The notes: generated from the sequence alone by a model not told the origin. Counted from the first letter of the stretch, positions 8,801 to 19,228 are shown. The stretch is 64,000 bases of DNA from Paenibacillus sp. PvR098 (GCF_017833255.1 NZ_JAFIBU010000001.1:3042501-3106500); one strand, 5' to 3'. Numbers and translations: made by a program.

Positions 8801-9655
8801 TTAGGCTTGGTTGGAACTTCCGAACAGCTGGATTTTTGATTTGACCACTTCAACCATGGCCTTGCGAGCAGGAGTGAGGTATTTACGGGGATCGTACACT
8901 TTCGCGTCTTTGTTCAACACTTCACGGATCGTTTGCGTACAAGCTACTTGATTCTCAGTGTTTACATTGATCTTCCCTACACCCGCTGCAATCGCTTTGC
9001 GAATCATTTCATCAGGAACGCCGGAGCCGCCGTGCAGTACAACAGGAACCGGAATCGCGCTCGCTACCTTCTCAATGATGTCGAAGCGAATATTCGGCTC
9101 TCCCGCATACATGCCGTGCGCCGTACCTACAGCAATAGCCAAGCAATCAACACCCGTCTCTTCATAGAAACGAATCGCTTCTTCAGGTTTGGCCAAAGAT
9201 GCATCAGCCTCGTCCACACTGATATCGTCTTCCACGCCGCCGATGGTTCCAAGCTCACCTTCAACGGATACACCCATCGCATGAGCTGCCTTTACCACTT
9301 CTTTGGTCAAACGAATATTTTCTTCAAACGAATAGTGCGAGCCATCGAACATGACAGAGCTGAAGCCTGCACGGATACATTTCATGGCAACTTCAAAGCT
9401 GCTGCCGTGGTCCAGATGCAGTGCGATCGGAAGTCCAGACTTCTTCGCAGCCGCTTCGGCCAAAGCCACTGTAAATTCCATACCCATATATTTCAGAGCA
9501 CCCTCGGAAACGCCAAAAATGAAAGGTGATTTCAATTCTTCAGCTGCCTCTGTAATCGCTTGGGCAAATTCCAGGTTATTCATGTTAAACTGGCCTACGG
9601 CAAATTTATTTGCTTTGGCTTTAGGAAAAAATTCGTTCATGGAAACAAGTGGCAT
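8801..9655 (-). CDS. fba: Class II fructose-1,6-bisphosphate aldolase
   Basis: Zinc-dependent aldolase of glycolysis and gluconeogenesis, 284 residues. The metal-site region LHLDHG (D82, H83), the GGVEDD loop, the second zinc histidines in AVGTAHGMY and LHGGSG, and the phosphate-binding KINVNTE segment are all present. The ATG has a GAGGAG-type site upstream. It sits between murA and spo0F as in Bacillus, and has its own promoter and terminator. Confidence 0.97.
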   Translation of the reverse strand: MPLVSMNEFFPKAKANKFAVGQFNMNNLEFAQAITEAAEELKSPFIFGVSEGALKYMGMEFTVALAEAAAKKSGLPIALHLDHGSSFEVAMKCIRAGFSSVMFDGSHYSFEENIRLTKEVVKAAHAMGVSVEGELGTIGGVEDDISVDEADASLAKPEEAIRFYEETGVDCLAIAVGTAHGMYAGEPNIRFDIIEKVASAIPVPVVLHGGSGVPDEMIRKAIAAGVGKINVNTENQVACTQTIREVLNKDAKVYDPRKYLTPARKAMVEVVKSKIQLFGSSNQA

Positions 9656-9724
9656 GGTAATTCTCTCCTCCTAGTATAAATTGAATTCTTCGGCTTGAAT
9701 ACCGTTCTAAGGTCATACTGGCCT

Positions 9725-9753
9725 ATTATACCATACAAATGTACAAACGAGAA
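9725..9753 (-). promoter_or_regulatory. Extended -10 promoter of fba
   Basis: Minus strand TGGTATAAT with a perfect TATAAT at 9725-9730 and the TG extension one base upstream; a poor -35 (TTCTCG, 9748-9753) lies 17 nt away. It is about 70 bp upstream of the fba ATG. Around 9755-9850 no further gene or signal was seen. Confidence 0.6.
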
Positions 9754-9851
9754 TCCCGGGATCAATGGCAGATGCCTTCACCCGGACCAGACATGTCATA
9801 GGGGTTAAAGAGGCTGCAGTATACGCTTTGGTCGGTTTGATCTATTGTCTG

Positions 9852-9880
9852 CAAAAAAAGAGACCCTTTTCAGGATCCCA
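9852..9880 (-). terminator. Weak terminator at the end of spo0F
   Basis: Minus strand GATCC and GGGTC flank a TGAAAA loop and are followed by a run of seven Ts. The 5' arm overlaps the last codons of spo0F. The stem is short and partly wobble-paired. Confidence 0.5.
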
Positions 9881-10262
9881 CGGCGTATGAGCTGTTATTC
9901 GAGGAGCGCAAATGTTGGTTAACGGCTTGACGAAGTTCATCGATATCGAAAGGCTTCGTAAAGTGCATAATCGCTCCAAGGTCAGTGGCTTCTTTGATCA
10001 TGTCCAATTCCCCGTATGCAGTCATCATAATGACTTTGATCGAGGCGTCAATGCTCTTAATGTGCTTCAAGATATCAAGACCGTCCATACCTGGGATCTT
10101 CATATCCAAAAGAACAAGATCAGGCGACACGTTTCTGACGATTTCCAGCGCCAGTTTCCCATTGGATGCTTGGTATGTCTCGTACCCCTCGCTGCTGAAT
10201 ACCTCCATCAGCAAAATACGGATACCATTCTGATCGTCAACTATGAGCAGTTTCTTCTTCAA
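9870..10262 (-). CDS. spo0F: Sporulation phosphorelay response regulator Spo0F
   Basis: Single-domain receiver (130 residues) that passes phosphate from sporulation kinases to Spo0B and Spo0A. It has the acidic pair D9/D10, phospho-acceptor D53 in [13 protein letters not shown], the T in [11 protein letters not shown] and the K in [12 protein letters not shown]; long stretches are nearly identical to B. subtilis Spo0F. There is no output domain, as expected. The frame reaches a GTG at 10277, but GGAGGGTG placed five nt before the TTG at 10262 and the family N terminus ([16 protein letters not shown]) favour the TTG. A SigH promoter lies upstream. Confidence 0.97.
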   Translation of the reverse strand: MKKKLLIVDDQNGIRILLMEVFSSEGYETYQASNGKLALEIVRNVSPDLVLLDMKIPGMDGLDILKHIKSIDASIKVIMMTAYGELDMIKEATDLGAIMHFTKPFDIDELRQAVNQHLRSSNNSSYAVGS

Positions 10263-10329
10263 GTGAGCACCCTCCACTTCCGTTTTTCCTAATTGTAGGA
10301 AATTCCGTCCAAATTTGTACGCCTTTCAA

Positions 10330-10358
10330 ATATTCTATACCAGATACGCAATTCCTGC
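10330..10358 (-). promoter_or_regulatory. SigH-dependent promoter of spo0F
   Basis: Minus strand GCAGGAATT (10350-10358), 11-nt spacer and ATAGAATAT (10330-10338) match the B. subtilis SigH consensus RnAGGAwWW-N11-12-RnnGAATww at every defined position. In B. subtilis spo0F is likewise driven by SigH early in sporulation. No convincing Spo0A box was seen beside it. Confidence 0.8.
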
Positions 10359-10434
10359 TGTCTCCGCCAAAAAATATTGAAAAGTTTTACAAATCAAGCA
10401 GACATTACAGAATAGTTCCGTTTAGCCCATAAGC

Positions 10435-10459
10435 GGGGGAGGGGCTTCCGCCCCCCCCT
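10435..10459 (-). terminator. GC-rich hairpin downstream of pyrG, including an 8-C run
   Basis: GGGGGAGGGGC (10435-10445) and GCCCCCCCC (10450-10458) form a very GC-rich stem with a TTCC loop about 55 nt past the pyrG stop. There is no T-run after it, so a terminator role is only likely, and the eight-C homopolymer is also a place where sequencing errors or slippage occur. Confidence 0.45.
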
Positions 10460-10514
10460 ACTTCCCTTGTTATGCGGCTGCCTGGCCATCCATACGGAAT
10501 GCAAGTCATAAAAA

Positions 10515-12215
<1,701 letters not shown>

Positions 12216-12225
12216 TCATCTAAAG

Positions 12226-12264
12226 CCCAGAAAATAGTTTACTCTGATCAGACCAAGCTGTCAA
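12226..12264 (-). promoter_or_regulatory. pyrG promoter with GGGC initial transcribed sequence
   Basis: Minus strand TTGACA (12259-12264), 17 nt, TAAACT (12236-12241), then seven nt and GGGCTTT starting at 12228. In B. subtilis pyrG a GGGC start lets polymerase add extra Gs when CTP is low, and the poly-G end pairs with the C-rich arm of the leader terminator. Here the terminator 5' arm contains CCCC, so the same mechanism is well supported by position. Confidence 0.8.
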
Positions 12265-12284
12265 GGAGAAAGGAGTCGCCGGCA

Positions 12285-12872
12285 TTATTTGCCGTCTTTG
12301 TCGTCGTCTGCACTCTCGTCTTCTTCGTCCAAATCGTCGAGATCTTCATCCAGATCGGAGTCTTCCTCATCGATCTCGACACCATCCAGCTCCTCTTCCT
12401 CAGCTTCTTCTTCCTCGAAGAATTCTGTTTCTTCTTCGACCTCCTCCTCCTCTGCTTCAAAGTCATCGCGAGGAGCATCGTAATTATCGTATTCTTCTTC
12501 TACAAAAGAATCTTCTTCCTCGGCGAAGATGTCCTCATCATCGAGATCATCATCTTCGTCGTTAATGATGCGCGGACGTTTGCCGCTTCCCACCGCATCC
12601 TCTGATTTCTCCACAGGATACCAACGCTTCAGGCCCCACAGGTTGGTGCCTACGCAAGCAAAACGACCATCAATGTTGATTTCGGTATATAGCTGAGCAA
12701 TGACTTGCATAACTTCGTCATCGGACAGACCTTTAATTTTAGCAATTTCCATCATCAAATCCCGATAGTAAAACGGCGTATTCGCCGCCTTCAGCAGTTC
12801 AAAAGCGAGATCCACCATAGGCATTTCCTTGGCTTGCTCCGCACCGATTTTAAGCAGGTTCTGAGCACTCAT
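12285..12872 (-). CDS. rpoE: RNA polymerase delta subunit
   Basis: Gram-positive RNA polymerase accessory subunit that helps recycle the enzyme and displaces it from nucleic acids. The N-terminal globular HARE-HTH domain spans about residues 1-90 (MVDLAFELLKAANTPFYYRDLM ... NIDGRFACVGTNLWGLKRW read in pieces), and the rest is an extremely acidic Asp/Glu tail of about 90 residues, as in the family. ATGs at 12896 and 12872 are both in frame; only the second has a plausible purine-rich site (GGAAGGGA) at a workable distance, so the 195-residue form is preferred. The pyrG -35 box is just 17 bp past the stop region. Confidence 0.93.
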   Translation of the reverse strand: MSAQNLLKIGAEQAKEMPMVDLAFELLKAANTPFYYRDLMMEIAKIKGLSDDEVMQVIAQLYTEINIDGRFACVGTNLWGLKRWYPVEKSEDAVGSGKRPRIINDEDDDLDDEDIFAEEEDSFVEEEYDNYDAPRDDFEAEEEEVEEETEFFEEEEAEEEELDGVEIDEEDSDLDEDLDDLDEEDESADDDKDGK

Positions 12873-13020
12873 TTCGGGGCACATCCCTTCCGACATTTAT
12901 GTATGCTGCACTGTTACAATAAAGCGTGTCCGCTCACAGTCGTCAGCTTTTACCACTACAATATCCACTATCTCCAATTAGTAAACCTTATTTTATGCAA
13001 AAATGCAACTGCTTTAGGGG

Positions 13021-13100
13021 CTTTTATCAAAATGAAACGAAGGATTGCGCCATATGTCGTGTCCCGAAGCTGCCGGGCGGCATGTAAGCGGAATCCTTCG
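13021..13100 (-). terminator. Long imperfect hairpin with T-rich end in the rpoE upstream region
   Basis: CGAAGGATT (13038-13046) pairs perfectly with AATCCTTCG (13092-13100); within it CGC/GCG and CCCG/CGGG stems continue the fold. On the minus strand it is followed by TTTCATTTTGAT. It lies about 165 bp upstream of rpoE, so it would end transcripts entering from the subtilase region or act in a long leader. The remaining spacer from 12873 to 13194 shows no gene. Confidence 0.4.
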
Positions 13101-13194
13101 CTCTGACTGTATCCCCAAAAGGCCTAAGCTGAGCCCTTCGGCCCGTCCCTTGCCCCCTGATCCTTGAAGGGAGAACGATAGACACTCCCCCTTA

Positions 13195-13295
13195 ATATCG
13201 TATGTAAACCCCCGTGCTTTGACACGGCCTGAAACTTATTTATTTTCATAAGGGTTATGCGCTCATACGGGAAAATACCGTCCTACATACGATAT
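13195..13295. repeat. 12-bp inverted repeat flanking a promoter and three small hairpins
   Basis: ATATCGTATGTA (13195-13206) and TACATACGATAT (13284-13295) are perfect inverted copies. Between them are CCGTG-CTTTGA-CACGG (13212-13227), CTTAT/ATAAG (13235-13252) and ACGG/CCGT (13267-13281). A plus-strand promoter-like pair TTGACA (13219-13224) and TATTTT (13241-13246), 16 nt apart, also lies inside and points to the subtilase gene. The arms could be operator half-sites or close a folded 5' RNA. Confidence 0.5.
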
Positions 13296-13333
13296 ACAAC
13301 AGGAATGCTGGCAAGCCAAGGGGGGGAAGATAG

Positions 13334-14500
13334 TTGAATCCTTCAACATTCGTTGCGTGGCTTCACGAGGCACTCGAAGACTCGAAGAACTCCGAGAAGC
13401 GGCATATCATCCGCTTCGTTCACGGGCGCGATTATGCTGCTTTTGCCCGACAAATCAGCCGGCAACGCAAATCGCTGCCCCTGCTTCACCATATTCAGCC
13501 GCTCCGGCTGATTCGCGGCATCTCGTGTACTTTACGGTCGACAGGGAAAATCAACTCTGTTCCCTTTATCCACTCCATTGAAGAGGATAACCGTGCTAAA
13601 GTACACGGCTTCGGGAATATGGCCTGGGCCCTTTCGTCCTCTGAAGGCAACCGACTTGTCGAGAAAACGGTCATTCCTTGGGGGATCCGGCACATCCGCG
13701 CACCCCAGACCTGGACCAAGTCACAGGGCGATCGGGTACGTATTGGCATCATCGACACCGGAGCCGACTTTTCGCATCCCGACCTTCGCCATAGCCTCTC
13801 CCGCGGCGTCAATATTTTTAACCGCCACATGCTTCCTATGGACGATAACGGCCACGGGACGCATATCGCAGGGACAATTGCCGCTTTTTCCAGACAGAAA
13901 GGAATGGTTGGCGTAGCTCCCGGCGCGTTGATTCATCCGGTTAAAGCGTTCGATCACCAAGGGGGAGCCTTTGTCTCGGATATTGTCAGCGGAATCGACT
14001 GGTGCGTCTCGAACGGCATCGATATTATCAATATGAGCTTCGGAATGAAAACGTACAGCAAAGCCCTCGAAGCCGCGGTGCTCAGCGCTTACCAGGCCGG
14101 GGTCATCATCGTCGCCTCCTCAGGCAACGAAGGCAAGCTTGCGGAGGTCGATTACCCTGCTCGGCTTCGTCAGGTTATTGCGGTGGGCGCCACAACACGC
14201 AAAGGACGGATTGCCCCCTTCAGCAACGCAGGCAGGCAGATCGATATTTATGCCCCCGGGGAGAAAATATATTCCACCTGGCTGCGCGGCAAATACCATG
14301 AGCTCAGCGGCACCTCGATGGCCACCTCACACGTGTCTGGCGTCATCGCGCTCATGCTGGCACGAAGACCGGGACTAAAGCCGCTTCGAGTAAAGAGAAT
14401 TTTAAGCAAGAACTCGCGCTTCATCATTAAATCCGGAAGAAAAATCAGCAGGGCCAGAGAAATCCATGCTCTGCGGGCTGTTTTGGCCGTAAGCAAATAA
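13334..14500 (+). CDS. Subtilisin-like serine protease, intracellular type
   Basis: S8-family peptidase of 388 residues with catalytic D141 (IGIIDTGADFSHPDL), H174 (DNGHGTHIAGT) and S328 (LSGTSMATSH); N265 in ASSGNEG is the oxyanion residue. No signal peptide is visible: the protein begins with a hydrophilic, helical stretch, and about 110 residues precede the catalytic domain, perhaps a propeptide or chaperone segment. The start is TTG with a GGGGGGGAAG ribosome site. The C terminus is basic. It is convergent with the DUF1934 gene and divergent from rpoE. Confidence 0.92.
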   Translation: MNPSTFVAWLHEALEDSKNSEKRHIIRFVHGRDYAAFARQISRQRKSLPLLHHIQPLRLIRGISCTLRSTGKINSVPFIHSIEEDNRAKVHGFGNMAWALSSSEGNRLVEKTVIPWGIRHIRAPQTWTKSQGDRVRIGIIDTGADFSHPDLRHSLSRGVNIFNRHMLPMDDNGHGTHIAGTIAAFSRQKGMVGVAPGALIHPVKAFDHQGGAFVSDIVSGIDWCVSNGIDIINMSFGMKTYSKALEAAVLSAYQAGVIIVASSGNEGKLAEVDYPARLRQVIAVGATTRKGRIAPFSNAGRQIDIYAPGEKIYSTWLRGKYHELSGTSMATSHVSGVIALMLARRPGLKPLRVKRILSKNSRFIIKSGRKISRAREIHALRAVLAVSK

Positions 14501-14525
14501 TCTAGTCTGCCCTTGGCAGCCGGGG

Positions 14526-15011
14526 CTAGACCTGATCCTCCAGCAGAACCGCACGGAGTGAAAGACGGTATTCCCCTGCATCCTCACCCATCACAGACAG
14601 CTTATAGCTCCAGCCAATGGTCAACGAACCCTCAGGAACGCTGATGATGCCATCCAAGCTGTTCGGCAGATCACCATACTGCACATCCAGGCTGACGGTT
14701 TCTGTCTCCAGCTCCATCCGGCCTTGTTGGGTATGCAGATACCCTATATGCCGCTTCCCGGCGATAAACGATTGTTCAAAGCGGACATCGCCATGCCTGA
14801 CGATTCGGAGTTCCTCCCGTTCCACTTTGAACGTAGTAACGGTACGGCCCATCTCCGCTTCAGGCGGCTCATCGTAGCGAATGTACAGCAGCCGCCCCTT
14901 CAGGAACAAGTCGCCTTCCATACTCCGCACGATTCGTTCACCCGCGGCGGTGCTTTCTAATGTAATGCTGACTCGGCGTCTCCAGGCTGCCGACGTTTGC
15001 TTGTCCGTCAT
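14526..15011 (-). CDS. DUF1934 / YwiB-family beta-barrel protein
   Basis: A 161-residue protein matching the YwiB-type DUF1934 pattern: N-terminal VSITLESTAAGERI, a central LYIRYDEPP strand, FKVEREELRIVRHG, and the conserved G-Y/H turn in RHIGYLHTQQGRMELET, finishing with YKLSVMGEDAGEYRLSL. Structures of the family are lipocalin-like barrels; the function is unknown. In Bacillus it lies near argS and rpoE, and here it is also close to rpoE but separated by the oppositely oriented subtilase gene. Confidence 0.85.
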   Translation of the reverse strand: MTDKQTSAAWRRRVSITLESTAAGERIVRSMEGDLFLKGRLLYIRYDEPPEAEMGRTVTTFKVEREELRIVRHGDVRFEQSFIAGKRHIGYLHTQQGRMELETETVSLDVQYGDLPNSLDGIISVPEGSLTIGWSYKLSVMGEDAGEYRLSLRAVLLEDQV

Positions 15012-15092
15012 CTAATCTGACCCTCTCCCGTAAATATTGATACGCCTAATTGTATAGGAAAACAGCGGCGACAGCTAATGTATACAATGACG

Positions 15093-15153
15093 GCAAAATA
15101 CAGCCACATGACTTTGGAATCCAGCTTCCATGCGTCATGTGGCTGTATTTTGC
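15093..15153 (-). terminator. 20-bp perfect hairpin downstream of the beta-galactosidase
   Basis: GCAAAATACAGCCACATGAC (15093-15112) has an exact inverted copy at 15134-15153. The 21-nt loop contains a further TGGAA/TTCCA stem. On the minus strand the stem itself ends in TATTTTGC, serving as terminator four nt after the beta-galactosidase stop; it can fold equally in the opposite direction. Confidence 0.85.
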
Positions 15154-15156
15154 TGC

Positions 15157-17184
15157 TTATGATAATGCCAGGATCGCCACATCATTAGGCCCAAGCGCTA
15201 TAGTTCCATGTACAGAACAGCCGGTAATCAGCTCCGAATAGTGTACATGCTCCGGCAGGGAGATTACGGTATGTTCCTGCCGATGATTGAGTAGGAACAT
15301 ATAGCGTTCGCCATCCTTGTAACGGACGGTGACCTCGACCCCTGCCGGTACGCTTAGCGGCGGTTCAATGCCAAGACCGCGAAGCGTCTCTGCGAGCAGA
15401 TGCGCGGTGAATGCAGGATCCGGTTGAGTGCCTACGTAATAAGCGCGTCCTTGCCCGAAGTGATGGACCGTAACCGCCGGAGCCCCCGAGAAGAAGTCCG
15501 ATGTAAAGGCGGCGATCGCTTCCGCACCTTCCAGACGAATGAGATCCGCCCACAAGCTGCAAGGATACTCACCATCGGCACCCCTTAGGGAGGACACGGA
15601 AATGCCATTGGTTTGGCCTGGCAGCATCGGATCAAACTCCTCAACCGTAAGCCCCAGCAGCGAGCGAAACGGCGCTGGATACCCGCCAAGGTGAACCCGG
15701 TCGTTCTCGTCCACGATGCCGCTGAAGAAAGTCAGGATCAGCGTTCCCCCGCCGCGGACATAACTCTCCAGGTTAGCGGCTTCTCCCATCTTCACCATGT
15801 AGAGCGCCGGAGCGACGACCAGCTTGTAACCGCTCAAATCGGCTCCGGGCTGCACGAAATCTATACCCACGTTAGCCTCGAAGAGAGGCTTGTAATAATG
15901 CTGAATCTGCTCGATATACTTCACGTCACGGCTTGGCTTCGAGTCGAGCTCCAGCGCCCACCAGTTGTGCCAGTCGAACACGATCGCCACAGGTGCCTCC
16001 ACCCGTGAATTAACTAGCGTATCCAGACGCTGCAGCTCCAGACCCAGCTGCTTCACCTCGCGGTAAATACGGCTGTTAGCGTCTCCAGTGTGGGTTACCA
16101 TCGCGCCATGAAACTTCTCGGCGCCTGCACGGGACTGACGCCATTGGAAGAACATGACGCCATCTCCGCCGCGAGCCACCGCCTGGTAGCTCCACAAACG
16201 CATCACGCCCGGACGCTTGAGCGGATTACGCGTCCGCCAGTTCACCTGACTCGTCGCCTGCTCCATCAGGATAAACGGTTCTCCGCTCTTCAGGCTCCGC
16301 ATCAAATCATGCTGCATAGCCGCAAAGACGGGAATCCCGCCCATAGGCTCCGGGTAGCTGTCCCACGTCACAACATCCATGTGCTTCGCCCATTCGAATT
16401 CATCCAAGGGCTTGAAGGCTCCCAAAAAATTGGTCATGATCGGAAGCTCCGGGGTGATTTCACGCAAAATCCGGTATTCTCCCAAATAAGCGTCAAGCAG
16501 ACTGTCCGACATAAAACGGGCATAATCGAGCTGCCCCCCAGGGTTTGAGTAGGTAGGCGTTTTGCCCGGAAGGCCGATTTCTTCCCAGTCGTAAACCTTC
16601 TGGCTCCAAAAATTCGTCCCCCAGCGGCTGTTAAGCTCCTCCAGGGCGCCGTAGCGCTTTTGCAGCCACTGCCGGAACTCCTTAGCGCACTCGCCGCAAT
16701 AACATCGCGAAATATGGCATCCGTATTCGTTGTTGATATGCCACATGGCTAGCGCCGGGTGATCCTTGTAGCGTTCAGCGAGCAGCCGTACCAGCTTCTG
16801 ACCATACAGGCGGAACGCCTTGCTGTTCGGACAATAATGCTGCCGGGAGCCTTGGACATAACGCGCTCCATTCTCATCGACGGGCAGCGATTCGGGGTGG
16901 AGCTTGGCAAGCCAAGCTGGAGGAGAAGCCGTGGCAGTAGCTAAGTCTGCTTTGATTCCGTTTTCCGCAAGAAGGTCCATCAATCGATCCATCCAAGCGA
17001 AATCGTACCTATCCGGCTCAGGCTGAAGCAGCGCCCAACTGAAGATGCCGATACTGACCATATTGACACCCGCTTCTTTCATCAGCTCCATGTCCCTGGC
17101 CCACACTTCCTCCGGCCATTGCTCCGGATTATAGTCCCCGCCGTAGAACAGATGGGGCAGCTTCGCATTCTTACCTATGCTCAC
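15157..17184 (-). CDS. GH42 beta-galactosidase
   Basis: Cytoplasmic retaining beta-galactosidase of glycoside hydrolase family 42, 675 residues. The TIM-barrel domain has the acid/base E153 in HINNEYG and nucleophile E308 in LMEQATS; a zinc cluster is visible as C118, C161, C163 and C166 (CYCGEC). The trimerisation domain (about 390-600) and a small beta C-terminal domain follow. No signal peptide is present. The start is GTG with GAGGAGGG six nt before it. It is monocistronic here, about 29 kb away from galKET, with which it could work if it releases galactose from imported oligosaccharides (inference). Confidence 0.95.
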   Translation of the reverse strand: MSIGKNAKLPHLFYGGDYNPEQWPEEVWARDMELMKEAGVNMVSIGIFSWALLQPEPDRYDFAWMDRLMDLLAENGIKADLATATASPPAWLAKLHPESLPVDENGARYVQGSRQHYCPNSKAFRLYGQKLVRLLAERYKDHPALAMWHINNEYGCHISRCYCGECAKEFRQWLQKRYGALEELNSRWGTNFWSQKVYDWEEIGLPGKTPTYSNPGGQLDYARFMSDSLLDAYLGEYRILREITPELPIMTNFLGAFKPLDEFEWAKHMDVVTWDSYPEPMGGIPVFAAMQHDLMRSLKSGEPFILMEQATSQVNWRTRNPLKRPGVMRLWSYQAVARGGDGVMFFQWRQSRAGAEKFHGAMVTHTGDANSRIYREVKQLGLELQRLDTLVNSRVEAPVAIVFDWHNWWALELDSKPSRDVKYIEQIQHYYKPLFEANVGIDFVQPGADLSGYKLVVAPALYMVKMGEAANLESYVRGGGTLILTFFSGIVDENDRVHLGGYPAPFRSLLGLTVEEFDPMLPGQTNGISVSSLRGADGEYPCSLWADLIRLEGAEAIAAFTSDFFSGAPAVTVHHFGQGRAYYVGTQPDPAFTAHLLAETLRGLGIEPPLSVPAGVEVTVRYKDGERYMFLLNHRQEHTVISLPEHVHYSELITGCSVHGTIALGPNDVAILALS

Positions 17185-17370
17185 ATGTAACCCTCCTCAT
17201 CATGCAGACTCTTAAATAACATGATATGAGCAGGCCACCAGACGGATGACTGTCGTTTCCATTCATTCGTGAAACCAATCTCTGCTTTTTTACGTCTAAT
17301 AGGATACGATGATACTTTATGTATCTGCATTCGCATCATTGCACCAGAAGTCCTGGAGGGTCATTTATTT

Positions 17371-18249
17371 ATGGAACCGAACACAAGTAAGCCAAAAAGA
17401 AAAATATCCCGGAGATCGTTTCTCAAAAAGGCCGCTTTAACAGCAGCAGGCATCATGGCTATTCCCCCCACGGCCTATGGATATGCGCGATATGCGGAAC
17501 GCAAATGGCTTGAGATTAACGAAGTCAATCTGTCCTTGCCTAGATTGCCTCAAGGGATGGATGGCATCCGAATCGTCCAATTCAGCGATGTCCACCTGGG
17601 CTTCCATTATGACGCGGGGGAGCTATTCCAGCTTGCGGAAACGATCAACGGGCTTCAGCCAGAAATCATCTGCTTCACAGGGGATTTAGTCGATTACGCC
17701 ATTGGTCGGGATGGGGGACGCTGCGTAGAGGCTTTAACGGCTATGAAGGCGAAGTTCGGTAAATTTTCTGTACTCGGGAACCACGATTATTATAATGGAC
17801 CGTCTAAAGTTACGGAGCTGTTAACCAAAGGCGGGTTTCGCATGCTTCGTAACGACTTGGCGGCGGTTGAGCGCAGCGGAAACTCCATGTGGGTTGCAGG
17901 CGTAGAGGATATGTGGATGGGAAAGCCCGATATAAAGAAGGCGACTCGTCTGACCAAGCCGGACGACTTCGTCCTGCTGATCGCGCATTGTCCCGACTTT
18001 GCCGATGTCGCCCTAGAGCATCAGGTGGATCTGCAGCTATCAGGCCACAGCCATGGCGGGCAAGTGCGGATTCCGTTGTTAGGCCACGTCGTGACCCCCA
18101 AATTCGGCAAGAAGTACGTGATCGGTCAATACACGCTCGGCGACGGTAAGCTGCAGTTGTACGTGAACCGGGGCATCGGCGTCTCGCAGCACCCCATCCG
18201 GTTCCTGTGCCGGCCGGAGCTTACAGTACTCACGCTGCGCCAAGCCTAA
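17371..18249 (+). CDS. Tat-exported calcineurin-like metallophosphoesterase, YkuE type
   Basis: A 292-residue phosphoesterase. The N terminus bears the twin-arginine signal SRRSFLKKA followed by a hydrophobic stretch (ALTAAGIMAIPPTAYGYA), so it should be exported folded. Metal-site motifs are in order: FSDVHLG, FTGDLVD, LGNHDYY, and GHSHGGQ. B. subtilis YkuE is a Tat-dependent, wall-bound enzyme of this type. The reading frame is open 34 codons further upstream, but the ATG at 17371 has TGGAGGG at good spacing and yields the Tat signal at the start. Confidence 0.92.
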   Translation: MEPNTSKPKRKISRRSFLKKAALTAAGIMAIPPTAYGYARYAERKWLEINEVNLSLPRLPQGMDGIRIVQFSDVHLGFHYDAGELFQLAETINGLQPEIICFTGDLVDYAIGRDGGRCVEALTAMKAKFGKFSVLGNHDYYNGPSKVTELLTKGGFRMLRNDLAAVERSGNSMWVAGVEDMWMGKPDIKKATRLTKPDDFVLLIAHCPDFADVALEHQVDLQLSGHSHGGQVRIPLLGHVVTPKFGKKYVIGQYTLGDGKLQLYVNRGIGVSQHPIRFLCRPELTVLTLRQA

Positions 18250-18276
18250 GCAGGTTGTCATATCGACACACACAAG

Positions 18277-18320
18277 AAAACCGGCCCTCCGCCAATAGTA
18301 ATGACGGAAAGGCCGGTTTT
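18277..18320. terminator. Bidirectional terminator between the phosphoesterase gene and speB
   Basis: AAAACCGGCC (18277-18286) and GGCCGGTTTT (18311-18320) pair perfectly, with an additional TCCG/CGGA stem inside. A- and T-runs on both flanks allow it to end transcripts of both converging genes. Confidence 0.9.
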
Positions 18321-18331
18321 ATTCATTCGTA

Positions 18332-19201
18332 TTATTTTACCAAGCCAAGCAGCATTTCGCGGATCAGCTTACTGGCGACGATTTGAGTTTGCTCTGTCGG
18401 ATCATAAGCCGGGGCAACCTCTACAATGTCGGCGCCGACGAAATTCAGCCCCGATGCAGCCATTGCGTGAATCGCTGCGAGCAGTTCCTTCGACGTGATA
18501 CCGCCCGCTTCCGCGGTCCCCGTGCCCGGCGCGCACATCGGATCGAGCACATCAATGTCGATCGTCAAGTAGACAGGGCGGCCGGCAAGCTCTGGCAGCA
18601 CTTTCTTGAGCGGCTCAAGCACCTCGAACGGATAGAAGTTGATGTTCTCCCGTCCGAACTGGAACTCCTCGCGGGAGCCGGAACGGATACCGAACTGATA
18701 AATGTTCTTGCCCCCCATCAGCGCAGCCGCTTTGCGTACCGGCGTTGAGTGGGACAACGGCTCGCCTTCGTAATGCTCGCGCAGATCGGCGTGAGCATCA
18801 ATGTGGATCAACGCGAGGTCCGGGTACTTGGCATACACTTCCTGGATCACAGGCCAAGATACGAGATGCTCGCCGCCAAGCCCGAACGGGAATTTGCCGT
18901 CAGCCAGCAGACCGCGCACATACTCGCCGATGATCTCTAGGCTGCGGCCCGCGTTACCGAAGGGCAGCAGCAGGTCGCCGGCGTCGAAATAGGTAATCTC
19001 TTCAAGGCTCTTGTCCAAATATGGGCTGTACTCCTCAAGGCCGATCGACACCTCGCGGATGCGTGCAGGGCCGAACCGGGAGCCCGGACGGAAGCTTACT
19101 GTATAATCCATCGGCATGCCGTAAATAACCGCACGGGACGCCGCATAGTCATCCGAGCTAAGGATATAGACGTTGCCGGAATATTTTTGATCGAGTTTCA
19201 T
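18332..19201 (-). CDS. speB: Agmatinase
   Basis: Manganese hydrolase of the ureohydrolase family that cleaves agmatine to putrescine and urea, 289 residues. Metal-binding motifs are GLGGEHLVSWP, IHIDAHADLR (DAHAD) and TIDIDVLDP (DxDxxDP), with the GGIT loop and E in DIVEV. It lies 27 bp behind speE on the same strand, the Bacillus speE-speB operon, together making spermidine from agmatine. Confidence 0.96.
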   Translation of the reverse strand: MKLDQKYSGNVYILSSDDYAASRAVIYGMPMDYTVSFRPGSRFGPARIREVSIGLEEYSPYLDKSLEEITYFDAGDLLLPFGNAGRSLEIIGEYVRGLLADGKFPFGLGGEHLVSWPVIQEVYAKYPDLALIHIDAHADLREHYEGEPLSHSTPVRKAAALMGGKNIYQFGIRSGSREEFQFGRENINFYPFEVLEPLKKVLPELAGRPVYLTIDIDVLDPMCAPGTGTAEAGGITSKELLAAIHAMAASGLNFVGADIVEVAPAYDPTEQTQIVASKLIREMLLGLVK

Positions 19202-19228
19202 AGGTTTTGATCTCCTTGGTTTTGGCGA

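Noticed and set aside
10451..10458. Possible sequencing error in an eight-C run
   Set aside because: It is intergenic and part of a plausible hairpin, so no reading frame is affected; noted only.
12289..12483. Serine-rich plus-strand frame across rpoE
   Set aside because: It is the antisense of the repetitive acidic tail of rpoE; no start signals.
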